64,000 bases of DNA, taken from the NCBI GenBank assembly GCA_018401885.1, contig JAGYKB010000004.1, positions 62,001 through 126,000 of the forward strand. The letters are read 5' to 3'. Shown here piece after piece: positions 51,526-61,433 of the stretch. Each line of letters begins with the position of its first letter. Position 1 is the stretch's first letter. The stretch is from Gammaproteobacteria bacterium. GTDB taxonomy: Bacteria > Pseudomonadota > Gammaproteobacteria > Pseudomonadales > Pseudohongiellaceae. A program made the position numbers and the translations under genes. The notes under the pieces are model-generated. The model made no database searches. It had not been told where the DNA came from and worked only from the letters and a program-made list of their open reading frames with translations.

Positions 51526-52101
51526 TTGACCAGTGTAGACACGAGCAACGCCCCTGACAGCAACGATGATCAGGACAAGACCGCAGACGCAGCCACTATA
51601 ATAGCCCTGAATAAGGTGGTGAGTTTTCATTACAAACTTGCAGAGGTGGCGCCGGATGGTAGCCACGGCGACTGGATGGAAGAGTCTAGCGGCGGCGAAC
51701 CGCTTTTCTACCTGCACGGTTTTCACAATGTGGTAGTGGGCCTCGAGCGCGCGCTAGAGGGCAAAGCTGTGGGCGAAAGTATCGAAATCACCCTAAAACC
51801 CGAGGAAGCCTATGGCCCTCGCCGATCAGACGCGATACAGCGTGTACCGATTAAGCACCTGCAACTCCAGCAAGGTGTTACCAAGCTGAAACCCGGCATG
51901 GTGGCTGCGGTAAAAACCGATCGAGGTGTACGGAATGTGGTGGTCGCGAAGGTGGGCAAATTCAATGCCGATGTCGACTTCAACCATCCGCTCGCCGGGC
52001 GCACGCTTTACTACGAAATCGAAGTCGTCGGCATCCGCGATGCAAGTGCAGAAGAGATTGCGCACGGGCATGTGCATGGCCCCGGCGGGCATCATCACTA
52101 G
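51526..52101 (+). CDS. slyD: SlyD-like FKBP-type peptidyl-prolyl isomerase
   Basis: 191 residues from TTG 51526 (GAGGA upstream). FKBP core: V-V-S-F-H-Y-K-L, P-L-F-Y-L-H-G-F-H-N-V-V-V-G-L-E-R-A-L-E-G-K-A-V-G-E, and the IF insert domain between E-E-A-Y-G-P-R and H-P-L-A-G-R-T-L-Y-Y-E-I-E-V. The His/Gly-rich tail (H-G-H-V-H-G-P-G-G-H-H-H) is the metal-binding end of SlyD. SlyD folds proteins and handles nickel in the cytosol. The N-terminal 30 residues are extra and acidic. Confidence 0.9.
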   Translation: MTSVDTSNAPDSNDDQDKTADAATIIALNKVVSFHYKLAEVAPDGSHGDWMEESSGGEPLFYLHGFHNVVVGLERALEGKAVGESIEITLKPEEAYGPRRSDAIQRVPIKHLQLQQGVTKLKPGMVAAVKTDRGVRNVVVAKVGKFNADVDFNHPLAGRTLYYEIEVVGIRDASAEEIAHGHVHGPGGHHH

Positions 52102-52192
52102 CGTTTGGCAGACACTGACATCTGTTGTTAAATAAAAGTAAGCGCGGTAACCAACAAGAGCAAAAATAAAAACATTATTCAGGAGACGAGCA

Positions 52193-53431
52193 ATGAGCAA
52201 CGATGGCACCAACAACAATAAAGACGAGCTTAACGAGGCTACTCTCTCACTTCTGCCGGACGCAGGCTCAACGATAAATAGGCGCTCGCTGCTGAAAGGC
52301 GCCGCGGGAGTTATGGGTGCTGCCGGAGTTGCCTCGCTTCCTAGTTTCGTTTTTCCTGCGCTCGCGCAGGGCGAACGCCTTGTTCCTTTTACCGATGTGC
52401 CAGATACCTTTAAGGTCGGCCCGGTGCGACCTAACGCAGTGCACTATCTCGACACGCGCGAGATTGATTCCTATTTTACCGACAACGACGACTTCTACCT
52501 CGTTCAGCATTATGGACAGCCTGAGCTAGATAACGATTCCTATCGCCTGCGTGTGACTGGTATGGTCGACAAGGAGCTCGACTTATCTCTGTCAGATCTG
52601 ATGGCGCGCGATGTATTTGAGCAGCAGGTTGGTTTCGAATGCGGAGGAAACGGCCGCAGGTTATTTCATGGTTTGGTCGGTAACGCCTACTGGCGTGGTG
52701 TCACTCTGCACCGTCTTCTCGAAGAGGCGGGCATTCAACCGGGCGCGAAAGAGATCGTGTTTTTTGGAGCAGATATTCAAACCCAAGAAGTCCCTGCACG
52801 TGGCGTCGAGGTCGAGAAGGCCTTCGCGCGTAGCCTATCTATCGAAGACGCCATGCGCCCCGAGAATATGCTCGCTTACGAGATGAATGGTGAACCCTTA
52901 CCGCATTATCACGGCAAGCCTGTACGCCTCCTTGTCCCCGGTTGGTACGGTGTAGCAAACGTAAAGTGGCTAACTCAAATTCACGTGCAAGATACACGCT
53001 ATATGGGCCGTTTTATGGGTCGTGACTACGTGACGCTCAAGAAGGAAAACGTAGGTGGCGTTGAGCGTTGGGTCGAAAACTCTGTCGCTGAGATGAACCT
53101 CAAGTCGACGATAGTTAGAGTTGTTGAGATCGGTGGTCAGTACACCATACAAGGTTTCGCGCTTAATGACGGCACTCCGCTAGAGTCGATTGAAGTTAAA
53201 ATCGACGACGGCCCATGGCGCCGTGCTCAGATCAATCCACGCTCCACTAAATACGCGTGGAAACTCTTTAGCTTCGATTGGACTGATGCAACGCCGGGAG
53301 AGCACACGATTGTCTCGCGCGTTACGGATATCAACGGTAATGTTCAACTTACAGAGGCCGAAATGCCCGAAAAACCGGCGTCAAGCTACTGGGAAGACTT
53401 CGCACAATTCCCGCGTACGGTCACAATTTAA
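52193..53431 (+). CDS. Sulfite-oxidase-family molybdenum enzyme (SoxC-like), Tat-exported
   Basis: 412 residues. The twin-arginine signal N-R-R-S-L-L-K-G (Arg30-Arg31) is followed by a hydrophobic run and cleavage after A-L-A. The molybdopterin domain has F-E-C-G-G-N-G-R-R with Cys150 as probable Mo ligand, and G-A-D-I-Q-T. A C-terminal Mo-cofactor dimerisation domain follows (V-E-I-G-G-Q-Y-T-I-Q-G-F-A, I-D-D-G-P-W-R-R-A). The best fit is sulfite dehydrogenase SoxC. Its usual partner SoxD cytochrome is not adjacent, so the substrate is uncertain. Confidence 0.85.
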   Translation: MSNDGTNNNKDELNEATLSLLPDAGSTINRRSLLKGAAGVMGAAGVASLPSFVFPALAQGERLVPFTDVPDTFKVGPVRPNAVHYLDTREIDSYFTDNDDFYLVQHYGQPELDNDSYRLRVTGMVDKELDLSLSDLMARDVFEQQVGFECGGNGRRLFHGLVGNAYWRGVTLHRLLEEAGIQPGAKEIVFFGADIQTQEVPARGVEVEKAFARSLSIEDAMRPENMLAYEMNGEPLPHYHGKPVRLLVPGWYGVANVKWLTQIHVQDTRYMGRFMGRDYVTLKKENVGGVERWVENSVAEMNLKSTIVRVVEIGGQYTIQGFALNDGTPLESIEVKIDDGPWRRAQINPRSTKYAWKLFSFDWTDATPGEHTIVSRVTDINGNVQLTEAEMPEKPASSYWEDFAQFPRTVTI

Positions 53432-53457
53432 TCACTAGCGAGTGGGGGAGAGCCGCG

Positions 53458-56097
53458 GTGCAAGCAACAGTCGCGCCCGGTTTCATCCTCTCGCGCCAAT
53501 CTAGCGATACCAAAACGGGCATAAGGCTTACCTTTTGGCTCGCGACAGAGAAAGGCCCGCGCTGCCTCGTATTCGAACAGCAAGAGGCCGTCTGCTTCTT
53601 TCCTGCAAGGCAGCTCGCTCTGCTTGAATCAACCTTGGGTCTTTCTAGCAGCTTCCAGCGAACCTCAATATTCTCCAGTGCAGGCCTGGCCGATAAGGCG
53701 GACACCTCGACATCTCCTTTAAACGCGGGTGGATTACTCTCTCGGCGCAGCACGTCGGCGTGGCGCGTCGCGGAAACTAAGCTTAGAAACTTTTCGCACG
53801 AGCAGGTTCTAGCGCTTTATGTTAAGACAACTAAAGCGATGGGGGAGATAGGCCGAAAGCTAAATGCCGCAGGTGTGGAGCTTTCTGAAGCCGACGTGCG
53901 TGCGCCAGATAGATTTTTGATGGAACGTTTTATAACAGGTTCATTGGCGTTCGAATACGAAACTGAATCCTCAAAGACGGCAAAGCCACTGTTAAATCCT
54001 CGAATCAAGTCAGCCGAATTTAGGCCAACCCTTAGCGCACTCTCCTTCGATATCGAAACCGACATGAAGGCCGAAAAGCTTTACTCCATCGCTGCTTACT
54101 CAACACAGGCATCGAAGGTATTTATGCTTGGCGATGCAGAATGGCGCGAAAAGCTCAATGCCCGCGCCGGCGTTGATGCCCCGTTTCATATCGAGGTTCT
54201 ACCAAACGAACGTGCTGTAATCTCGGCATTTCTAGATCATGTCGCCGAGGTAGATCCGGACGTAATGATCGGATGGAATGTGGTGAACTTCGACCTTCGC
54301 TGTCTCCAGAGAATCTGCGACAGATTAAAGATGAAGTTGACTCTTGGGCGTCCCGTTGGCGGCGAGCCTCAGCCTGTCCTGTGGCGCGAGGCGCGTGAGA
54401 GAGGGAGCGCGAAGAAGACTGAGCGATACTACGCAACGATTTCGGGGCGCTGCGCATTAGACGGTATTGAACTTATGCGTTCGGCCACCTATGCCTTTGA
54501 GGATTTTTCGTTGGAAACCGTGTCGCGCGAAGTTCTTGGGCGTGGCAAGCTGGTTAAGGATGTCGAGCAGCGTGGGGCAGAAATAAGCACACTGTTTGAA
54601 CAGGATAAAGAGGCGCTCGCGCGCTATAACCTCGAAGACTGTAAATTGGTTTGGGATATCTTTATCAAGGAAAAGCTACTCGAATTTGCAATCGAGAAAA
54701 GTTTGTTAACGGGGCTCGCTCTCGATCGCTATGGCGGCTCTGTCGCCGCATTCGATTTTCTTTACCTTCCTCGGCTACACCGTAAGGGCTTTGTAGCGCC
54801 TGCCCTCGGCAGGGGTGATACAACGAATGTTAGTCCTGGCGGATACGTGCTCGATTCTGAACCAGGTATTTTTGACGATGTAGTGGTTTTGGACTTCAAA
54901 AGCCTCTATCCGAGTATTATTCGCACTTTTCATGTCGACCCATTAGCCCTTGCTCTTGCTAAGGATGAGCCGAAGCCTATCGAGGGTTTCGACGGTGGCA
55001 AGTTTGCGCGGGATGGGGCAATTCTTCCTGAGTTGATCGCAACCCTCTGGGCCGCAAGGGATAGAGCAAAACTTGCGGGCGACGCGATCATGTCGCAGGC
55101 GATTAAGATTATTATGAATTCGTTCTATGGCGTTCTCGGTACGAGCGGCTGTAGATTCTTGGACACTCGTCTTGTCAGTTCAATCACCAAACGCGGTCAT
55201 CAGATAATTCTCGAAAGTAAGCGGTTTATTGAAGAACAGGGCTTTCGTGTGATTTATGGCGACACGGACTCGGTGTTTGTATTAATTCCCGAAAAAGCAA
55301 TTGATGTTGAGTCATGCAACAGTCATTTGCCTGTATTGCGCGCACAAGCTGTTGAACGAATAAGCGAGCGGCTAGCAACTAGCATGACTGAATGGTGGCG
55401 AGACCGAATAATAACGGAGCAGGGTGTCGACAGTTTTCTTGAGATGGAGTTTGAGACACACTTTACGAAATTTCTAATGCCCACTATTCGCGGTTCAGAG
55501 GCGGGCAGTAAGAAGCGCTACGCGGGTATGGTTAGAATAGCCGACACGCTTGGTGATAATTTTCGAACTGCTAACGGAGACGACGCCGATCTCGCGTTAG
55601 ACGAGCCTGGACAGGTTGATCGATATAGACTTGTGTTCAAAGGACTTGAGTCCGTGCGGACTGACTGGTCGCCACTGGCACGGGAATTTCAGCGAGAACT
55701 CTACCGCCGTATTTTTTTGGGCGAAGAGTATGCAGAGTATTTGTATCATCTCGTCGACGATCTGCGTGCTGGGCGCATTGATGAAAAATTGGTTTTTCGT
55801 AAGCGGCTGAGGCGTCGCTTAGACGACTATGTAAAGAATGTGCCTCCTCACATTCAGGCGGCGCGTAAGGCACAGAGAGCAATCGCGGATCAAGGGCTTG
55901 GTGTAAACCAGGGCGAGTCGGGGTGGATTGAATACATTATGACGTGCACCGGCGCAGAGCCGATTCGGTTCACTACACAAAGGCCTGACTATGAATTTTA
56001 TATCGAGAGGCAAATAGAGCCGATCGCAGATGCGATACTTGGTTTTGTTGGCGACTCGATGGAACAACTTTTTGGGCGCCAAATTGGTTTATTCTGA
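53458..56097 (+). CDS. polB: DNA polymerase II (family B)
   Basis: 879 residues from GTG 53458, about 95 longer than E. coli Pol II. Exo I S-F-D-I-E-T (Asp198, Glu200), Exo II G-W-N-V-V-N-F-D, Exo III Y-N-L-E-D-C-K; polymerase motif A D-F-K-S-L-Y-P-S-I-I-R, motif B K-I-I-M-N-S-F-Y-G, motif C Y-G-D-T-D-S (600-605). All catalytic residues are present, so it is a proofreading repair and lesion-bypass polymerase. No LexA box is obvious just upstream; the gene begins 26 nt after the molybdenum enzyme gene. Confidence 0.95.
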   Translation: MQATVAPGFILSRQSSDTKTGIRLTFWLATEKGPRCLVFEQQEAVCFFPARQLALLESTLGLSSSFQRTSIFSSAGLADKADTSTSPLNAGGLLSRRSTSAWRVAETKLRNFSHEQVLALYVKTTKAMGEIGRKLNAAGVELSEADVRAPDRFLMERFITGSLAFEYETESSKTAKPLLNPRIKSAEFRPTLSALSFDIETDMKAEKLYSIAAYSTQASKVFMLGDAEWREKLNARAGVDAPFHIEVLPNERAVISAFLDHVAEVDPDVMIGWNVVNFDLRCLQRICDRLKMKLTLGRPVGGEPQPVLWREARERGSAKKTERYYATISGRCALDGIELMRSATYAFEDFSLETVSREVLGRGKLVKDVEQRGAEISTLFEQDKEALARYNLEDCKLVWDIFIKEKLLEFAIEKSLLTGLALDRYGGSVAAFDFLYLPRLHRKGFVAPALGRGDTTNVSPGGYVLDSEPGIFDDVVVLDFKSLYPSIIRTFHVDPLALALAKDEPKPIEGFDGGKFARDGAILPELIATLWAARDRAKLAGDAIMSQAIKIIMNSFYGVLGTSGCRFLDTRLVSSITKRGHQIILESKRFIEEQGFRVIYGDTDSVFVLIPEKAIDVESCNSHLPVLRAQAVERISERLATSMTEWWRDRIITEQGVDSFLEMEFETHFTKFLMPTIRGSEAGSKKRYAGMVRIADTLGDNFRTANGDDADLALDEPGQVDRYRLVFKGLESVRTDWSPLAREFQRELYRRIFLGEEYAEYLYHLVDDLRAGRIDEKLVFRKRLRRRLDDYVKNVPPHIQAARKAQRAIADQGLGVNQGESGWIEYIMTCTGAEPIRFTTQRPDYEFYIERQIEPIADAILGFVGDSMEQLFGRQIGLF

Positions 56098-56197
56098 CTA
56101 GATCCAATCGCCGTGCACCAAACTAACCGACCCTTTCGCTTAGTATGGCTTGCGCATAACATACCTATCAATGACTCAACTGGAACGGCTCTATATT

Positions 56198-56743
56198 ATG
56201 AATACATACCTAATACTCACCGTTATTGCCGACGACCGACCAGGCCTTGTCGACTCCTTAGCCGCAACAATTGGTGAACACGCAGGCAACTGGCTTGAAA
56301 GTAATATGTCTCAGTTGGCGGGGAAATTTGCGGGCATACTTCGTATAGGAGTTGCTGCTGATGCGGCCGAATCACTCGTCGCGGCGCTGCACGCGCTCGC
56401 CGCTGGTGACTGTTCGTTCAAGTTAGTCGTCGAGAGGGTGGATGCGAAGGGCGACGTGATCGGTGAGGCGTTGGATGAGTCTGCTGCCGCTAGGCAGCAT
56501 CTTGAAATAGAGCTCGTCGCCAATGATCGACCCGGCATCATAAGCGAAATTTCTCGTGTGCTCGCGAGCCTGTCTGTTAACGTCGAGTATTTAACGACGC
56601 TTTGTGAGCCTGCGCCCATGTCTGGTGAACCGCTATTCCGTGCTCACGCTGAGCTGAGCATGCCTAGCACGCTGCTACGTAGCGAATTGTCGGAAAAGCT
56701 TGAACAGCTCGCCGACGACCTTATGGTTGAGATTCTGGATTAG
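56198..56743 (+). CDS. GcvR-like ACT-domain regulator
   Basis: 181 residues from ATG 56198 (GGAACGG upstream; further in-frame starts lie at 56150 and 56171). Two ACT domains: D-D-R-P-G-L-V-D-S-L-A-A-T-I near the N-terminus and N-D-R-P-G-I-I-S-E-I-S-R-V-L near residue 110, as in the glycine cleavage repressor GcvR. It probably binds an amino acid and acts through protein contact. GcvA and gcv genes are not in the window. Its stop overlaps the end of the convergent HAD gene. Confidence 0.8.
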   Translation: MNTYLILTVIADDRPGLVDSLAATIGEHAGNWLESNMSQLAGKFAGILRIGVAADAAESLVAALHALAAGDCSFKLVVERVDAKGDVIGEALDESAAARQHLEIELVANDRPGIISEISRVLASLSVNVEYLTTLCEPAPMSGEPLFRAHAELSMPSTLLRSELSEKLEQLADDLMVEILD

Positions 56744-57450
56744 TCCCGCAGACTACGTATTTCCCATCCACTCGCCTCTGCTTCTGCGGCCAGGCGCGGG
56801 TCCGGATCTACCGCGACTGCGGTTGTGACGGCGCTGAGGAGTGGTAAGTCGTTAAACGAGTCGCTGTAGAGAATGCTGTCTGCAAGTGATGCAAGGGGTT
56901 CGTCCTGAACGGCATTCGTTGCTCTTTCTTCGAGCCAGGCGGTTAGCTTGGTGATTTTTCCCTCTTGGTAGCAAGGCGTGCCCGAGATTGCGCCGGTGTA
57001 GCGGCGTGCGTCGCCCTCACCAGTCTGTTCGAGCCCAGTAGCGATGAGATGTTCGACGCCGAATGCCGCTGCGATAGGCTGTGTTATGAACTCATTTGTC
57101 GCAGTAATAATAACGCACAGATCACCGGCGTCACGGTGACTTTTCACGAGATCAATAGCCCGAGGCAACATAATTGACGCGACCCTGCTAGTGACAAACT
57201 CTTGCCTGAGTGCGTCCAACTCAGCAGGAGCGAGGCTGAGTATCGGTGCAAGCGTAAACGCAACATAGCCATGAATGTCGAGCTCACCTTGCAGATATTG
57301 CTCGTAGAAGGCGTCGTTCTGAGCCCTGTGTTTCGCCTCATCGACAAGCCCTTGCTCGATAAGAAACTCTCCCCACGCATGATCGCTATCGCCAGCGAGT
57401 AGGGTATTGTCGAGGTCAAACAGCGCGAGTCGAGGTGCGGCGAGGGCCAT
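56740..57450 (-). CDS. HAD-IB family phosphatase (SerB-like)
   Basis: 236 residues. Motif I A-L-F-D-L-D-N-T-L-L (Asp at the nucleophile and acid/base positions), motif II in I-I-T-A-T-N, motif III/IV G-K-I-T-K-L and Y-S-D-S-F-N-D-L-P-L-L. The small cap domain between them is typical of subfamily IB. In Pseudomonas a homolog lies next to rppH and ptsP, as here. Substrate is a small phosphate ester, not identified. Divergent from rppH with a 196-nt spacer. Confidence 0.85.
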   Translation of the reverse strand: MALAAPRLALFDLDNTLLAGDSDHAWGEFLIEQGLVDEAKHRAQNDAFYEQYLQGELDIHGYVAFTLAPILSLAPAELDALRQEFVTSRVASIMLPRAIDLVKSHRDAGDLCVIITATNEFITQPIAAAFGVEHLIATGLEQTGEGDARRYTGAISGTPCYQEGKITKLTAWLEERATNAVQDEPLASLADSILYSDSFNDLPLLSAVTTAVAVDPDPRLAAEAEASGWEIRSLRD

Positions 57451-57646
57451 ATTAAATCCTGTGGGTTTTGAAACGTGTCAAACTTGGGTTTTTAAAGCGG
57501 GGTATTATAACGCCGCGGCCTCTAACTTCAAGCTATCTAATTGTATTTATTGATTAATTTTATAGCATAGCGCATGGCATGATTGATCTATCGCCTCTAT
57601 CTGTGAAACAATGTCTCCCTCGTGTTCCAGTTAAGGTAGCGCTAAC

Positions 57647-58141
57647 GTGATTGATTCCGACGGCTTCCGACTCAATGTCGGCATCGTAATTTGTAACCCG
57701 AAAGGGCAGCTGCTTTGGGCTAAGCGCATTGGACAAAGTTCTTGGCAATTCCCTCAGGGCGGAATCAAAGAGAATGAGACTGCCGAAGACGCACTTTACC
57801 GCGAACTCGAAGAAGAAGTCGGCCTCGAGCAGCAGCATGTTTGCCTGCTGCATCAGACCGAGGATTGGCTACATTATCGGCTGCCAGAGAATTATATTCG
57901 CCGTCATAAAGATCCTCTCTGCATTGGGCAAAAGCAAAAGTGGTTTTTGCTCGGTCTAGAGAGTGACGAAAACTCAATTGTGCTGAGTAAGTCCGGCACG
58001 CCGGAGTTCGACGACTGGCGCTGGGTTAATTATTGGTACCCGGTCGAACAGGTCATCGAGTTCAAACGTGATGTCTATCGCTCAGCGCTAGAGCAACTTC
58101 AGTCGCCACTCGAGCGGTATGTTGCGCTCAATAAGCGCTAA
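57647..58141 (+). CDS. rppH: RppH, RNA 5'-pyrophosphohydrolase
   Basis: 164 residues from a GTG start with AAGG upstream. The Nudix box starts at G38-G-I-K-E-N-E-T and continues with R-E-L-E-E-E-V-G-L up to residue 60 and is complete. The start [11 protein letters not shown] and the [16 protein letters not shown]-terminus are those of RppH. It removes pyrophosphate from primary transcripts to start mRNA decay. ptsP lies 95 nt downstream. Confidence 0.95.
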   Translation: MIDSDGFRLNVGIVICNPKGQLLWAKRIGQSSWQFPQGGIKENETAEDALYRELEEEVGLEQQHVCLLHQTEDWLHYRLPENYIRRHKDPLCIGQKQKWFLLGLESDENSIVLSKSGTPEFDDWRWVNYWYPVEQVIEFKRDVYRSALEQLQSPLERYVALNKR

Positions 58142-58236
58142 CCTAAACCTCAACTCAAGTCGGGAAGAGTATTGTCCCTGTTTTCTGGCCGCCTAGCCTT
58201 ACTACGCTAGGTTTATCGAGAGGAGTCGCTTCAAGA

Positions 58237-60510
58237 ATGCTCGACCAATTGCGTAGCATTGTACAAGAAGTAAATTCAGCTCGAGATCTACAATCTGCGC
58301 TGGATATCATTGTCACTCGTGTACGCAGTGTGCTCAACACGCAGGTATGTTCGGTTTATTTGCTAGACTCCAACATCAACAGCCACGTTCTCATGGCATC
58401 TCAAGGTCTCAAGGCTGAAGCAGTTGGCCGCGTCAGTCTGCAAACCGGCGAAGGACTCGTTGGCCTGGTTGCGAAACATGCCGAACCTATAAACCTAAGC
58501 GATGCCTCAAAACACCCAAGCTATTTTTACCTTCAGGACACCGGTGAGGAAGAATTTAACTCATTCCTTGGTGTGCCTATAATTCACCACCGCGCGGTGC
58601 TTGGTGTGCTGGTGATTCAACAGCGCGAAAGTCGCCGTTTTGATGAAGGCGAGGAAGCGTTTCTAATTACACTCTCGGCTCAGCTTTCCGGCGTTATTGC
58701 GCACGCTAAGGCAACAGGCGCGATTCAGGGGCTAAGTCCTTCGGGCCAGAAAACCGAAGATACAGTTTTCCCCGGTGTCTCCGGATCGTCAGGTGTAGCG
58801 ATCGGGCGCGCCGTCGTGGTATTTCCCCACGCCGACCTTAGTCAGATTCCGCAGCGTCCTGCAAAGGATATTGAGCACGAAGTCGCCTTCTTTAAAAGCT
58901 GTATCGATGCAGTGCGGCGAGATATGAACGATCTCTACGAAAAGATCGCCGGGCAGGTTGCTGAGGAAGAGCGTCAATTATTTAGTGTCTATGCGCGAAT
59001 GCTCGACGACAATGCGCTAGGTAACGAAGTAGTTTCTCGGATCCGACAGGGGATCTGGGCGCAGGGTGCGCTTGCCTATGTTGCGAATGAGCACGTGCGA
59101 GCTTTCGAAGCGATGAGCGATGACTATTTACGTGAACGAGCGGTTGATATTAGAGATCTTTGCAGTCGCGTGCTTTTTTATTTACAAGCGCGCGAACCAG
59201 TTGAGATCGAGTACCAGGACAACACAATTCTAGTCAGCGAAGAGCTGACGCCATCGATGCTTGCCGAAGCACCCAAAGATAAGCTCAAGGGGCTTATCTC
59301 TGTCAAAGGATCGGGTAACTCTCACGTTGCCATTCTTGCTCGTACGATGGGTATTCCGACAGTGATGGGGGCGGTGGACCTTCCCTATGCCCAACTCGAA
59401 GGGCGCAGCCTAGTAGTAGACGGCTACCGCGGGGAGGTGATCACAAGTCCTTCAAAAGCGCTTCGTTTGCGTTACCGTGAAATCATCAAAGAGCAAGAGC
59501 AACTAATCGCGGGTCTCGAGGGAATCAAAGAAGAGCCGTGTGAGACGCTGGATGGACAACGTGTCCAGCTGTGGGTAAACACGGGTCTTATGTCTGATGT
59601 GATGCAGTCGCTCGATCAAGGTGCCGAAGGCATTGGCTTGTTCCGAACAGAGGTCCCTTTTTTGCTAAGCGAGCGATTTCCAAGCGAGCAAGAACAGTAC
59701 GCCATCTACCGTGAGCAACTTGAGGCATTCGCCCCTAAAAAAGTAACGATGCGCACGCTAGATATTGGCGGTGACAAATCTCTTCCCTACTTTCCGATTG
59801 AAGAGGCCAATCCCTTTTTAGGTTGGCGTGGAATACGTGTGACGCTCGATCACCCAGAAATTTTCACGGCACAGATTCGCGCGATGCTGCGTGCGAGTGT
59901 TGGTTTGAACAATCTGCAAATTATGTTGCCAATGATCAGCAATGTTAATGAAGTGGCGATGGCGCAACAGCTGATAAAAAAGGCTTATCGTGAGCTTGTT
60001 CAAGAAGGCGTCGATGTACTTTATCCGCCGATTGGCGTCATGATCGAATTACCTGCGGCTGTCTATCAGACGTCAGTGCTTGCTAAGATGGTTGATTTTG
60101 TCTCAGTAGGCAGTAACGACCTAACACAATATCTACTGGCTGTTGATCGCAACAATCCACGCGTCGCAAGTCTATATTCGGCGTTCCATCCTGCGGTTAT
60201 CGCCGCCTTGCAGCAGGTCGTTACACTTGCTAAGGCAGAGGGGAAACCGGTGAGCATTTGTGGTGAAATGGCAGGCGACCCTGGCGCGGCGGTACTCCTT
60301 ATCGCGATGGGATACGACGTACTTTCCATGAACGCCTCGACACTGCTAAAAGTTAAATCAGTGATTCGAAGCGTGTCGATGGATGTAGCGAAAGATTTGC
60401 TGGAGCAAGTATTCGAATTGGACGATGCGCAAACTATTCGCAGCGCAGTTGATATGGCGCTCTACAACGCGGGAGTCGACAGGTTGCTGCGCTCTTCTCG
60501 TACACACTGA
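58237..60510 (+). CDS. ptsP: PtsP, nitrogen-PTS enzyme I
   Basis: 757 residues. The N-terminal GAF domain (about 1-160; the L-G-V-P-I-I-H-H-R-A-V-L-G-V-L-V-I-Q end) is followed by the enzyme I domain. The phosphohistidine site is G-S-G-N-S-H-V-A-I-L-A-R with His363. The PEP-binding domain has G-L-F-R-T-E-V-P-F-L, R-T-L-D-I-G-G-D-K and S-I-C-G-E-M-A-G-D. It phosphorylates NPr in the regulatory (Ntr) PTS. The stop codon touches that of the convergent NRDE gene. Confidence 0.95.
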   Translation: MLDQLRSIVQEVNSARDLQSALDIIVTRVRSVLNTQVCSVYLLDSNINSHVLMASQGLKAEAVGRVSLQTGEGLVGLVAKHAEPINLSDASKHPSYFYLQDTGEEEFNSFLGVPIIHHRAVLGVLVIQQRESRRFDEGEEAFLITLSAQLSGVIAHAKATGAIQGLSPSGQKTEDTVFPGVSGSSGVAIGRAVVVFPHADLSQIPQRPAKDIEHEVAFFKSCIDAVRRDMNDLYEKIAGQVAEEERQLFSVYARMLDDNALGNEVVSRIRQGIWAQGALAYVANEHVRAFEAMSDDYLRERAVDIRDLCSRVLFYLQAREPVEIEYQDNTILVSEELTPSMLAEAPKDKLKGLISVKGSGNSHVAILARTMGIPTVMGAVDLPYAQLEGRSLVVDGYRGEVITSPSKALRLRYREIIKEQEQLIAGLEGIKEEPCETLDGQRVQLWVNTGLMSDVMQSLDQGAEGIGLFRTEVPFLLSERFPSEQEQYAIYREQLEAFAPKKVTMRTLDIGGDKSLPYFPIEEANPFLGWRGIRVTLDHPEIFTAQIRAMLRASVGLNNLQIMLPMISNVNEVAMAQQLIKKAYRELVQEGVDVLYPPIGVMIELPAAVYQTSVLAKMVDFVSVGSNDLTQYLLAVDRNNPRVASLYSAFHPAVIAALQQVVTLAKAEGKPVSICGEMAGDPGAAVLLIAMGYDVLSMNASTLLKVKSVIRSVSMDVAKDLLEQVFELDDAQTIRSAVDMALYNAGVDRLLRSSRTH

Positions 60511-61305
60511 TCAGTCGGCTGTTAAGTGGAAAAAATGACTTCGCGTCGGCCGGCCCTGCGCATCGTAATTGCGTTCATGAAAGCGTCTCTCACCCTCGCG
60601 GGAAAAGATTAGTGCGGTGGAGCAGAGCGTGCCGTAGTCTTGAGCGCCGAGAATGTCTTCGTTAGTCTCTTTTTCATTCTGAATAAACGCAGAAGAGAGA
60701 CGCCGTTCGAGCGCAAGGCTCAGTCCTGTCGACGGCAGTTCATGGTCGGGCGCTTTCTCCCTGTCGTTCATCAACTCGATAAGCCTGTCGGTCGTTAACG
60801 CCGAGGGCCGGCTCGCGAGTTCTTGAAAGCGCTGCTTGCCTTTACTTACCTTAGGCCAAGGCTCGTCGAGTACACCGTTTGATAGTCCATAGTAGCCAGG
60901 GGCTAGTTGGGTTGGCGCCGTTTGATTATCATTAGCGAGATAGTAAAGCGAACTACTATCGCAAACTAACAGATTGAATCCAGCATAGTTCTGGCTTTGC
61001 AACGCGACAGTCTGCGCATAATCACGCGCACTCATCGAGCCGCTGAGAAAATTGGCAGTTAATTCGCCTCGGCTGCGCAGGCCATCTTTGGGCGGACTGC
61101 CGCGGCGATTCGTGATTGCAGCAAAGCGTGCATTGGGCCCGATACCAAGCCATGTCCCACCGGCCTGCCCATCTTGGCCTGCGATTACGCCATTGCCCCA
61201 ATGGCGTGCCTGCCGAGTTTCGCGGGCGAAAAATTCGTCACGATTGGCTGCAACAAAGAGTGGAAACTCTTGGTGACAGCGATAGCCGATGAATAAAAGA
61301 CACAT
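60511..61305 (-). CDS. NRDE (TANGO2-like) family protein
   Basis: 264 residues. It starts M-C-L-L-F-I-G and has the defining A-A-N-R-D-E-F near residue 19-25, then G-G-T-W-L-G-I and A-A-I-T-N-R-R-G. The family belongs to the Ntn-hydrolase-like fold with Cys2 as possible nucleophile. TANGO2 relatives have been linked to haem and lipid handling, but no bacterial reaction is firm. The window start of the family fits the ATG used. Confidence 0.88.
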   Translation of the reverse strand: MCLLFIGYRCHQEFPLFVAANRDEFFARETRQARHWGNGVIAGQDGQAGGTWLGIGPNARFAAITNRRGSPPKDGLRSRGELTANFLSGSMSARDYAQTVALQSQNYAGFNLLVCDSSSLYYLANDNQTAPTQLAPGYYGLSNGVLDEPWPKVSKGKQRFQELASRPSALTTDRLIELMNDREKAPDHELPSTGLSLALERRLSSAFIQNEKETNEDILGAQDYGTLCSTALIFSREGERRFHERNYDAQGRPTRSHFFHLTAD

Positions 61306-61433
61306 AGCGATAAAACATTCACTTCATTGTCAGGAAGCTCATTCTACCCAAAAGGATATCTAGCGCCAGTTTGCTATAAAAATAGTGCGTAAACAGGTAA
61401 TCTTAACGCTTACGAAAACAGCTCGAGAACGGC